7,998 bases of DNA from an uncultured Verrucomicrobiota bacterium. Lineage in GTDB: Bacteria; Verrucomicrobiota; Verrucomicrobiae; Opitutales; Opitutaceae. The stretch is from NCBI GenBank assembly GCA_946482165.1, contig CAMLQS010000233.1, forward strand, positions 1 through 7,998. Direction: 5' to 3'. The notes beneath the pieces are model-generated. The model did not search any database and had not been told where the DNA came from. It worked only from the letters and a program-made list of their open reading frames with translations. The stretch's first letter is position 1, and the number at the start of each line of letters is the position of its first letter. The position numbers and the translations under genes were made by a program. Below are positions 1-5,834 of the stretch, one piece after another.

Positions 1-33
1 GCCGCCGATCCATTTTTAATTCGTCTTGGGTCA

Positions 34-55
34 TTGGTCTTTGGTCTTTGGGGGG
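34..55. repeat. Short tandem heptamer TTGGTCT upstream of the SIS gene
   Basis: Two perfect copies of TTGGTCT (34-40, 41-47) are followed by a partial third (TTGG) that runs into a G6C6 palindrome at 50-61. The related unit TCATTGG lies just before. The stretch is AT-richer than the coding DNA around it. It lies in the leader of the SIS gene, so it could be an intergenic repeat or a promoter-proximal element. No function can be assigned from this one copy. Confidence 0.5.
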
Positions 56-69
56 CCCCCCGCGCCCCC

Positions 70-795
70 ATGCCTCTCTCCGACACCTACTACGCCACCG
101 CCACCGCCCTGCTTGACCAGGCCCGCGAGAAAAACGCCGCGACCATCGCCGCGCTCGTGCCGATCGTCGGCGCGTCCATCGCCGCCGGCGGCGTGCTTCA
201 CACTTTCGGCTCCGGACACTCCGAGATGATCGCCCGCGAAATCATCGGCCGCGCCGGCGGGCTCATGCCCGTCACCGGTCTCTTCGACCCCGGCTACGGC
301 TTCTCGGAAAACATCGTCGGCTACGGCACCCGTCTCGCCCAGCGCCACGATCACCACTACGGCTTCCTGCCCGGCGAAACCGTCATCGTCATCTCCAACT
401 CCGGCAAAAACGCCTCGCCCATCGAGGTCGCCCTCTACGCCAAGGCCAAGGGCCTCACGGTCGTCGGCCTCACCTCGCTCGCCATGAGCTCGACCGCCGC
501 AACGGTCCACCCCGGCGGGAAAAACCTGCACGCCATCGCCGACTACACGCTCGATAACCTCGGCGTCACCGGCGACGCCATCACCGAGGTCGCGCCCGGG
601 CGTTTCGCCGGCCCCACCTCCACGCTCATCGGCTGCACGCTGCTCAACTTGCTCATGATCGACGTTCTTGGCTGGCTGCGCGACCACGGCCACGAACTCC
701 CGCTCGTCACCAGCCAGAACATCCCCGGCGGTATGGAGGCCAACATCGAGCTCTCGAAGCGCTACCGCACGCGTCTGAGCAAGCTCATCGGCTGA
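70..795 (+). CDS. SIS-domain phosphosugar-binding protein (COG4821/UPF0309 type)
   Basis: A 241-residue cytoplasmic protein made of one SIS (sugar isomerase) domain, the fold used by sugar-phosphate isomerases, MurQ etherases and RpiR-type regulators. Visible motifs are FGSGHS (46-51) and ISNSGKN (108-114), the serine-rich phosphosugar loops, then GPTST (181-185) and a conserved C-terminal TSQN (214-217). Length, motif order and the C-terminal half match the COG4821 / PRK02947 family (about 240-250 residues), whose substrate is not firmly known; N-acetyl-amino-sugar phosphate use is a reasonable guess. The frame is open back to a TTG at 34, but ATG at 70 gives the normal family N-terminus and the extra 12 residues are low-complexity. 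No Shine-Dalgarno sequence is visible, only a G6C6 run. No metabolic partner gene is adjacent, so the pathway cannot be read from context. The family call is firm; the substrate is unknown. Confidence 0.9.
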   Translation: MPLSDTYYATATALLDQAREKNAATIAALVPIVGASIAAGGVLHTFGSGHSEMIAREIIGRAGGLMPVTGLFDPGYGFSENIVGYGTRLAQRHDHHYGFLPGETVIVISNSGKNASPIEVALYAKAKGLTVVGLTSLAMSSTAATVHPGGKNLHAIADYTLDNLGVTGDAITEVAPGRFAGPTSTLIGCTLLNLLMIDVLGWLRDHGHELPLVTSQNIPGGMEANIELSKRYRTRLSKLIG

Positions 796-819
796 GTCGC
801 GCGCTCGGGCTTTCGAACT

Positions 820-990
820 CAAAGTGGACGGGCGGGCGTCCGGGCGGGTCCCTCCGCCCGTGGTTCGACCACGCCAAGACAGCGTGCGCCGGGACGAGCA
901 CGCCCACCGGGGGAAAGTCCAAACTCGCTCGATGTCCCGCAAGCGGGCCGCCTACGAGAAAGGGCCGGCTCGCCGGAGCCGGCCCTTTGA
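820..990 (+). ncRNA. Candidate structured RNA ending in an intrinsic terminator
   Basis: No gene fits between the SIS stop (795) and the convergent gene (stop at 1022), yet the + strand holds a series of hairpins: CGGGCGG/CCGCCCG (841-847 with 854-860), CGTGGT/ACCACG (859-864 with 868-873, alternative to the first), GCGTGC/GCACGC (882-887 with 898-903), CCCG/CGGG (936-939 with 944-947), then a strong terminator at 959-988. Between them lies GGGGGAAAGTCC (909-920), which resembles the 5' P4 strand of bacterial RNase P RNA, and GACAG (878-882) sits upstream as in that RNA. The 3' P4 strand (ACAGAA-like) and the rest of RNase P are absent, so a complete RNase P RNA is excluded. It could be a small RNA, a relic, or only the GC-rich 3' UTR of the SIS gene. 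The boundaries are guesses and I see no clear promoter. Confidence 0.35.
959..988. terminator. Symmetric (bidirectional) intrinsic terminator between convergent genes
   Basis: A perfect 13-bp stem, AAAGGGCCGGCTC (959-971) with GAGCCGGCCCTTT (976-988), closes a four-base GCCG loop. The outer A/T pairs give a short T run on either strand: TTTGATTT on the + side and TTTCTCG on the - side. It can therefore end transcription from the SIS gene or RNA candidate and from the PEP-CTERM gene, whose stop lies 33 bases away. Confidence 0.8.
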
Positions 991-1021
991 TTTCGCCAAA
1001 CGCGAAGCGAGCGCCGCCCGC

Positions 1022-2737
1022 TCACGCGCGCCGACGGCGGCGCAACGACGCCAGCCCCAACGCGCCGACACCGGCGAGCGCCGCGGCCGCCGAGGGCTCC
1101 GGAATCGCGGACGGGACGATTTCGATCACCGCGATCGAGCCGTCGTATTGGCCCGACTCCCCCTCAAAGCCGACGATCAGGAAGTTCTTTCCTCCGTGGA
1201 AAACGAACTCCAGCGACTCCGGGGAGACGTAGTCGACGCCGGGCGCGGCAAGCGTGGAGCCGGTGCTGAAGTTCAGATAATCGACAATCTCCACGTCGCC
1301 GAAATCCGTCACGTCGAACATGAAGATGCCGTTCTGACGCTCCGCTCCGACGAAGATGTAGTCGCGTCCGTCGATGCTTCCGTGGGCGATGGCCTCGACC
1401 TCCGGACCCTTGTCGTCCGAGCGCGCGTCGAGCGTCGCCGGGTTCTTGTTGATGTTGAACAACGCGGGGTCGTTCGCGAGCACGTAGGCCTCGATCATCG
1501 CCCCGCTGTCGAACACGAGCTCGCCCGTGTCGGCGTTGCGAATCGAGAAGCTGCGCGTGCCAAACATCGTCGGATCCTCGATGCCGGCGTCGCCGTCGAG
1601 ATTGCCCACGTCCTTGACGAGGTTGAGGCGTCCGATGCCGGTGTTGCCGACATTGCCGGAGTAGATCACGTCGCCGCCACCGTTGTCCGTGGTGTCGAGC
1701 CCCGTGGCGCCGGCGCTCCCGCGGCCGATGTCGCCGTCGTCGGGACGCGCGTCTCCCTCGTTGGCCGTCGCGAGGTAGGTCTGTCCGCCTTTGGTGAATG
1801 CCTTGATCGTGTCGGGCATCGGCAGGCCCTTGATCGTCTGCGAGAGGCTGGGGCTCGCGGTGCCGCCCGCGCCGTCGCGGTCGGAAAGGTCGGTGCCGGC
1901 CACCGTCTGCGCGCCAAGCGTGTGGATGGCGGTGACTTTGTTCGCGTTGGCACCCTCGAGATCGATGACCGCTATGGCGTTGCCCTCCTGAAGCGAGACG
2001 TAGGCCTTGCCGTTGGCGGAGGTCACGTATTCCGGCTCCACGTCGAGCGCGTCGGGCGACTTGACCAGCGTGGTGTCGAGTCGCGCGTTGCGGACGCCCG
2101 CGAGCGTCACGCCCGCGGCCAGGCCGGTGGAGAAATTCACGTCGCTCACCGCCGAGTTGGTCAACGCGCCCGCCGTGGCGGAGCTGGTCACGCCCGCGAG
2201 GCTGATCACGCTCACCGAGCCGGCGGTCTGCGTGCCCGAGGTCGAGACGAACTCGCCCTCGTTGGCCACGAGCAGGCGCGAGCCGTCGGAGGTGAAGCCG
2301 ACCGAATCGGGGTGGTAGCCGACATCGAGCGCCCCGAGGCGGTTGCCGCTGGCGATGTCGAAGAACACGACCTTGCCCGCGGTGTTGAGGCGATCCGTGG
2401 GAATAAGCGTGGCGACGCCGAAGCCGCGCCCGAGCGGGTCGGCCGCGACGCTGCTCAGACTGAAGGTCGAGGTCCCGCTCGCGCCGAACTCGGTGCTCAG
2501 ATCGATGCTCCGGTAGTTCGAGAGCTGGCCGCCCGAGCTAAGCGAATAGATCCCGACCTGATGGCTGGCGCCGTCGGAAACCGTGGTGAGCAGGCTGCCG
2601 CTGGCGGAGTCGAAGGACACGATCTCGCCGCCGCCGACCAATTCGGCGCCGCCGGTGAAATTCATCTGGGCGAAAACGGAGACCGGAAACAGCGCGCAGG
2701 ACGCGCCGACGAGGAGGGAGTGGAGTTTGGTGCGCAT
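1022..2737 (-). CDS. Choice-of-anchor I domain protein with PEP-CTERM sorting signal
   Basis: A 571-residue secreted protein. Residues 1-23 are a Sec signal peptide (MRTK start, hydrophobic core, VFA before Q24). The body is a repetitive beta-strand domain, probably a beta-propeller, with the choice-of-anchor I signatures VANEGE (157-162), EPEYV (234-238), TANEGDARPDDGD (324-336), VEAIAHG (447-453), GAERQNGIFMFD (464-475) and PESLEF (506-511). The tail has IPEP (545-548), a hydrophobic stretch (549-564) and RRRRR (566-570): a PEP-CTERM signal, which in other bacteria is processed by an exosortase for envelope attachment. No exosortase gene is in the window. The domain resembles bacterial relatives of the mesenchyme-specific cell surface glycoprotein; no enzyme activity is established. 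The frame also opens at a TTG (2758), but ATG at 2737 gives the clean signal peptide. No Shine-Dalgarno sequence is seen. It lies 229 bases downstream of holA on the same strand and probably has its own promoter. Confidence 0.93.
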   Translation of the reverse strand: MRTKLHSLLVGASCALFPVSVFAQMNFTGGAELVGGGEIVSFDSASGSLLTTVSDGASHQVGIYSLSSGGQLSNYRSIDLSTEFGASGTSTFSLSSVAADPLGRGFGVATLIPTDRLNTAGKVVFFDIASGNRLGALDVGYHPDSVGFTSDGSRLLVANEGEFVSTSGTQTAGSVSVISLAGVTSSATAGALTNSAVSDVNFSTGLAAGVTLAGVRNARLDTTLVKSPDALDVEPEYVTSANGKAYVSLQEGNAIAVIDLEGANANKVTAIHTLGAQTVAGTDLSDRDGAGGTASPSLSQTIKGLPMPDTIKAFTKGGQTYLATANEGDARPDDGDIGRGSAGATGLDTTDNGGGDVIYSGNVGNTGIGRLNLVKDVGNLDGDAGIEDPTMFGTRSFSIRNADTGELVFDSGAMIEAYVLANDPALFNINKNPATLDARSDDKGPEVEAIAHGSIDGRDYIFVGAERQNGIFMFDVTDFGDVEIVDYLNFSTGSTLAAPGVDYVSPESLEFVFHGGKNFLIVGFEGESGQYDGSIAVIEIVPSAIPEPSAAAALAGVGALGLASLRRRRRA

Positions 2738-2763
2738 GGTGACGAGGCGCCCATGCAACAGGA

Positions 2764-2775
2764 CGACGCGCGTCG
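2764..2775. promoter_or_regulatory. 12-bp palindrome upstream of the PEP-CTERM gene
   Basis: CGACGCGCGTCG is a perfect palindrome lying 27-38 bases before the ATG at 2737 on the - strand. A dimeric repressor could bind here, or it could simply be a chance product of GC-rich sequence. No convincing -10/-35 pair is visible nearby. Confidence 0.25.
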
Positions 2776-2780
2776 CCCGC

Positions 2781-2807
2781 TAGCCCGGCACTGTAAAACC
2801 GCGGCTA
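2781..2807. repeat. REP-like imperfect hairpin in the holA/PEP-CTERM gap
   Basis: TAGCCCGG (2781-2788) pairs with CCGCGGCTA (2799-2807) with one bulged base, around an AT-rich loop CACTGTAAAA. The form, a GC-rich stem with a TTTTA-type loop between genes, is typical of dispersed extragenic palindromes. Alternatively it is a hairpin in the leader of the PEP-CTERM mRNA or a weak terminator for holA. Only one copy is in this window. Confidence 0.4.
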
Positions 2808-2966
2808 CGACGTCACGCGCGCGTCACACCCGGCATTTCGAAGCGTCATCCCAAGGACACCTGATCGGCGCATGCAAAGCGAAGTCTCTCGCGCCCACGC
2901 AACATGCCTTCCGCCTCTTCCGGTCCCGCTTGCGCTCGGCGTCGCCGCGCCCGGTCTCCCGCCGCC

Positions 2967-4058
2967 TCAGGACAGGCACTTCACCGCGAGCTCGCGCATC
3001 ACCGCCGGCTCTTCCTTCGGCCGCTGAATGATCTGCTCAAAGGCCTCGGCCAACGCGATCTGAATGTCGATGTGATGCTTGAGCGACCACGCCTTGGCCC
3101 CGGCCGCCAGCTTGCCCACATACCACGCGTTTTGGCTGAAGAGATTCGCCGCGTTCTTCTCCCCCGCGCCTACGAAATGTTTTCCGTAGGCCGATGCCGC
3201 GCGCTCGATCGCACCTTTGTCCGGCGCACGTCCGCCCTGAGGCGCCAAGGCGCGCAACTGGATCAGCAACCGGTTCCGATTCTGCATCGAGCTCAACAAA
3301 GGCCGCGCGCTCTCGCCCGCGAAAAAATGCCGGTCAAAGGCCCCGAGCGTGCCTCGCAGATCCCCGCGAAAAAACAGCTCCGTCGCCTCGAAAAAATCCC
3401 CTTCCGCCATGTTCGGCGTCATCTCCTCCACGTCCGCCTCGGTGATCGTCTTTCCCGAGTCCGCGTGCGCCGCGAGCTTGTTGACCTCGCTCACCAGAAA
3501 CCGCGTGTTGGCCCCGCAGCGCGCCAGCAACAACGACAGCGCGTCTCGCTCGATGATCACCCCCAGCTCCTTCGCCTCCGCCAGCGCCGTCATCGCCAGG
3601 GCCTCCGCCGCATCTTCCGCGCTCGCCGCGCCGATGAAGCTGAAATCCGCGGTCTTCTCGCACCACTTGTAGAAGCTCTTCCTTCGGTCCACCGGCGCGG
3701 CCGTGATGAGCACCGCCACCTCGGCCGGGTTCACCGCCGCGAGCACCGATTGCAGGTGCTCCACCGCCGCCTTCACCGACTCCGTGTTTCCGGTGCGCGA
3801 ATCAGCCAGGAAGTTCACGTCCTTGAACCAAACCAGACGCCGCCCGCCAAACATCGAAACCGTCTGCACGCTGTCGCGGAAACGCGCGATCGCCGTCTCC
3901 ACCTCGTCCACGTTGTTCGCGAAACCCGCGATCGTTTCGCGCGAAAACTCGTCGGTTATCTCCGCCGCGAGCGTCTCGTAATGCGAGCGCCCCATCCGCC
4001 CGACCAAAAAGTCGTCGGCGCCACAGATAAACGTGAAGGGCTTTTCGGGAGCGGGCAT
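2967..4058 (-). CDS. holA: DNA polymerase III subunit delta
   Basis: A 363-residue protein with the size and domain plan of HolA, the clamp-loader subunit that opens the beta sliding clamp for replicative polymerase loading. It starts with the FTFICGADDFLV stretch (8-19), the degenerate AAA+ P-loop position usual for delta. It continues with SMFGGRRLVWFKDVNFL (68-84), the VAVLITAAPVDRRKSFYKW region (114-132), and CGANTRFLVSEVNKLAAHA (181-199), which matches the G-x-x-L-x-x-E-x-x-K-L motif of the family. The C-terminal part is the helical collar domain. The ATG at 4058 gives an N-terminus of normal length; its upstream sequence has no Shine-Dalgarno motif. The gene is transcribed away from the signal-peptidase-like gene across a 411-base gap. 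No unusual residue loss was noticed. An ordinary essential replication gene; confidence is high. Confidence 0.93.
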   Translation of the reverse strand: MPAPEKPFTFICGADDFLVGRMGRSHYETLAAEITDEFSRETIAGFANNVDEVETAIARFRDSVQTVSMFGGRRLVWFKDVNFLADSRTGNTESVKAAVEHLQSVLAAVNPAEVAVLITAAPVDRRKSFYKWCEKTADFSFIGAASAEDAAEALAMTALAEAKELGVIIERDALSLLLARCGANTRFLVSEVNKLAAHADSGKTITEADVEEMTPNMAEGDFFEATELFFRGDLRGTLGAFDRHFFAGESARPLLSSMQNRNRLLIQLRALAPQGGRAPDKGAIERAASAYGKHFVGAGEKNAANLFSQNAWYVGKLAAGAKAWSLKHHIDIQIALAEAFEQIIQRPKEEPAVMRELAVKCLS

Positions 4059-4469
4059 GGGAAAGTCTCGGAAACGGCGCCCACCATTCCCTCGCCCCGC
4101 GCGAGCGCAAGCGCAAGGCCACCCGCGTTCGCTCCAGTTTCACGGCCTTGTGACCCGGTTCAAAGCCCGGTCCCAGAGGTTTTTCATCTCGCGCCTCGGC
4201 GACCGCCCGAATCAACCCAATCTTAAGCCTCTGCCTTCCTGTCGTTAATAGTATAAATACTTCGCGATCCCACTCCGCCGCGCAGCGCCGCCCCGCCGGT
4301 TCCCGGGTTCCCCTCCGCTTGGGCACCGGCCCCTTTCCGACATCGCTTGGGGCCGCCGCTCCTCCCTCTTCTACAAGGCGGCCCCCGGCTCATCCCGCGT
4401 CCTTCTCTCAAGCCGCGCGCGGAAAGCGGTCGGATGCAAGCCGGGGAGGGAAAATGGAAAAGTCAGGGC
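4059..4469. other. Divergent intergenic region between holA and the signal-peptidase-like gene
   Basis: This 411-base gap contains no gene I would defend. 4059-4200 is GC-rich with no clear structure. 4211-4261 is the AT-rich part and probably holds the promoters for both directions. A 7-bp hairpin CGGCCCC/GGGGCCG (4327-4333 with 4349-4355) falls in the presumed leader of the rightward gene, whose frame stays open back to a TTG at 4347. Open frames on the - strand here are arginine- and glycine-rich by-products of composition. Confidence 0.6.
4245..4261. promoter_or_regulatory. AT-rich island with inverted repeat AGTAT-AA-ATACT
   Basis: In GC-rich surroundings, 4245-4261 reads TTAATAGTATAAATACT. 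4250-4261 is a perfect 5-bp inverted repeat with a two-base spacer. It supplies a -10-like TATAAA on the + strand (4252-4257) and TATACT on the - strand (4255-4250). It sits about 200 bases from each flanking start. No good -35 element is seen at 16-18 bp on either strand, so the direction is unresolved and a regulator site is equally possible. Confidence 0.4.
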
Positions 4470-4582
4470 ATGACGCTATCCCGTCTCTTTCTCATCGCCT
4501 TGTTAATACGCGAAATCGCCACCCCTGGCTTCTGCTCCCCTGCGCAGGCGCCGGAAACAGTGACAAGTGTGGCCCCACCTAA
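4454..4582 (+). CDS. Possible 42-residue small ORF overlapping the signal-peptidase start
   Basis: ATG at 4454 is preceded by GGGGAGGG (4443-4450), the strongest Shine-Dalgarno-like sequence seen in this window, with a three-base gap. It opens a 42-codon frame ending at 4582, out of frame with the larger gene that starts at 4470. The product begins MEKSGHDAIPSLSHR and resembles nothing I know. It might be a leader ORF that couples or limits translation of the downstream gene, or the purine run may be accidental. Most genes here lack a Shine-Dalgarno sequence, which weakens the argument. Treat as hypothetical. Confidence 0.2.
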   Translation: MEKSGHDAIPSLSHRLVNTRNRHPWLLLPCAGAGNSDKCGPT

Positions 4583-5030
4583 AGAGACGCCGGCTTCGGC
4601 CCGTATCGCCCCCAGTTCAAGCGTCCCTCCCTCGATGGCCCGCATGGCCGGCGCCAGGCTTTCCCCGCTCATCAATGGCACCCGGGTCTTCACCGTCGCC
4701 GCCACCGGCAGCATGCGGCCCGCCTTTGACGACAACACCGTGCTCCTCACCGAGCCCGCGCCGTTCAAGGACCTTCAAATCGGCGACATCGTGGTCTACC
4801 GCCATCGCGGCACCGGGCTCCGCGTCGCTCATCGCATCATAGAACGCCGCGACGGCGGCTACTGGACCAAAGGCGACCGCAGCCGTCGCATGGACGATGA
4901 TCTCGTGACCGAGACCAACTTCATCGGCCGCGTCTACGGGATCCTCTACGCCAGCCGCTCTCCCCAGGGCCCGCTGCCCGACGCCCTCCGCGACGACGAG
5001 ACGCTCATGGCCGTCGCCTCCGGGCCTTGA
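4470..5030 (+). CDS. SipW/ER-type signal peptidase-like protein (S24/S26 family)
   Basis: A 186-residue envelope protein. Residues 1-27 are hydrophobic (MTLSRLFLIALLI start, PAQA near the end) and act as a signal peptide or single anchor. A Pro/Ser/Ala-rich linker (about 28-60) leads to one peptidase domain: TGSMRP (79-84) with the nucleophile Ser81, IGDIVVY (104-110), RVAHRII (118-124) and TKGD (133-136). Classical bacterial signal peptidase I has a general-base Lys in the third block; here His121 stands in its place, as in archaeal, ER and SipW enzymes (S26B). The family cleaves signal peptides on the outer membrane face; a specialised substrate set is inferred, none is shown. The usual second membrane segment is not evident. 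The start is uncertain: ATG 4470 is chosen because the hydrophobic segment follows at once, but an in-frame ATG at 4434 would add 12 residues. It lies 70 bases before rsuA. Confidence 0.82.
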   Translation: MTLSRLFLIALLIREIATPGFCSPAQAPETVTSVAPPKETPASARIAPSSSVPPSMARMAGARLSPLINGTRVFTVAATGSMRPAFDDNTVLLTEPAPFKDLQIGDIVVYRHRGTGLRVAHRIIERRDGGYWTKGDRSRRMDDDLVTETNFIGRVYGILYASRSPQGPLPDALRDDETLMAVASGP

Positions 5031-5100
5031 TTCCTCCACACGCGCGTTTTTCGAGTTCCGTTCCCCCGGCTCTCGCGGCGACGCTCCCTTCACTCGCCGC

Positions 5101-5802
5101 ATGTCCGCACGCCGTCTCGACCAACTTCTCGCCAATCTCGGTTACTGCTCCCGTCGCGAAGTCCGCGACTGGCTCCGCGCCGGCCGCGTCTCCGTCGCCG
5201 GCAAAGTCGCCGACGATCCCGGCGTCAAACCCTCGCCCGCCGCCGTCCGCGTCGACGGGGAGCCGCTTGACCACCCCGACGGCCTGCTCCTTCTCGTCAA
5301 CAAGCCCCTCGGCCTCACCTGCTCGCACGACCCGCGCGAAGCCCCGCTCATCTACGACCTCCTCCCCGCCCGCTGGCGCGAGCGCAACCCCGTCGTCACC
5401 TCCGTCGGCCGCCTCGACAAGGAAACCTCCGGGCTGATCCTCCTCACCGACCACACCGAGCTGGTCCACCGCCTTACCTCGCCGAAGCACAAGGTCCCCA
5501 AGATCTACCGCGCGACCACCGACCGTGATCTCTCGCCCGACCTCATCCCGCGCTTCGCCTCCGGCACGATCCAGCTCGACGGCGAAAAAGAGCCCTGCGC
5601 TCCCGCCGAACTACGCATCGTGGGTCCCCGCGAAGCCGAGCTCACACTCATCGAGGGCAAATACCACCAGGTGCGCCGCATGTTCGCCGCCTGCGGCGCC
5701 ACCGTGCTCACGCTCCACCGCACGACCTTCGGCTCGCTCACCCTCGGAGACCTCCAGCCCGGTCGATACCGCGAACTCGCCTCCGCCGAACTCGGCCTCT
5801 GA
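5101..5802 (+). CDS. rsuA: RsuA-type 16S rRNA pseudouridine synthase
   Basis: A 233-residue cytoplasmic RNA-modifying enzyme. Residues 1 to about 60 form an S4 RNA-binding domain (RRLDQLLANLGYCSRREV). The catalytic domain shows LLVNKPLGLTCS (64-75), GRLDKETSGL (103-112) with catalytic Asp106, the KIYRAT block (134-139) with conserved Tyr136, and EGKYHQVRRMFAACG (185-199). The short final part, LHR...G...LGDLQPGRYREL, and the total length fit RsuA better than the longer RluB/RluF proteins with basic tails. RsuA makes pseudouridine at position 516 (E. coli numbering) in 16S rRNA. ATG at 5101 fits the S4 start; there is no Shine-Dalgarno sequence. It follows the peptidase-like gene by 70 bases and may share its transcript. 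The choice of RsuA over RluB rests on length and tail only. Confidence 0.88.
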   Translation: MSARRLDQLLANLGYCSRREVRDWLRAGRVSVAGKVADDPGVKPSPAAVRVDGEPLDHPDGLLLLVNKPLGLTCSHDPREAPLIYDLLPARWRERNPVVTSVGRLDKETSGLILLTDHTELVHRLTSPKHKVPKIYRATTDRDLSPDLIPRFASGTIQLDGEKEPCAPAELRIVGPREAELTLIEGKYHQVRRMFAACGATVLTLHRTTFGSLTLGDLQPGRYRELASAELGL

Positions 5803-5805
5803 CGT

Positions 5806-5828
5806 GGCATGGGCGTCTCGCCCATGTT
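5806..5828. repeat. GGCATGGGCG-TCT-CGCCCATG hairpin, dispersed-repeat type
   Basis: A perfect 8-bp inverted repeat, CATGGGCG (5808-5815) with CGCCCATG (5819-5826) and loop TCT, fills the 32-base gap between the convergent rsuA and AraC genes. When translated it gives peptides such as HGRDAHAT or MGETPMPR, which I recall as frequent in spurious ORFs of Verrucomicrobiota and Planctomycetota; this points to a dispersed palindromic repeat. It could also separate the two transcripts, though it has no T run. Confidence 0.6.
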
Positions 5829-5834
5829 CCGGAC

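Noticed and set aside
34..69. Extended N-terminus of the SIS protein from TTG 34
   Set aside because: The added 12 residues come from the repeat and G6C6 tract and are not expected in the family; ATG 70 is better.
31..942. 303-codon open frame on the - strand
   Set aside because: Antisense to the SIS-domain gene; a Gly/Asp/Val-rich product with no domain.
909..990. Complete RNase P RNA
   Set aside because: Only the GGAAAGTCC-like 5' box is present. The 3' P4 strand and the specificity domain cannot fit before the terminator at 988.
824..3031. 735-codon open frame on the + strand
   Set aside because: It lies antisense to the well-supported PEP-CTERM gene, is dominated by Arg/Val/Ala/Asp, has no recognisable domain, and is explained by GC-rich codon bias leaving the opposite strand open.
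4153..4171. tRNA T-arm-like ACCCGG-TTCAAAG-CCCGGT
   Set aside because: The loop looks right, but the stem has a C-C mismatch. The sequence that would be the 3' acceptor strand (CCCAGAG) has no partner upstream, and no anticodon arm is present.
2904..4226. 440-codon open frame on the + strand
   Set aside because: Antisense to holA, very rich in Arg, Leu and His, with no family resemblance; a composition artefact.
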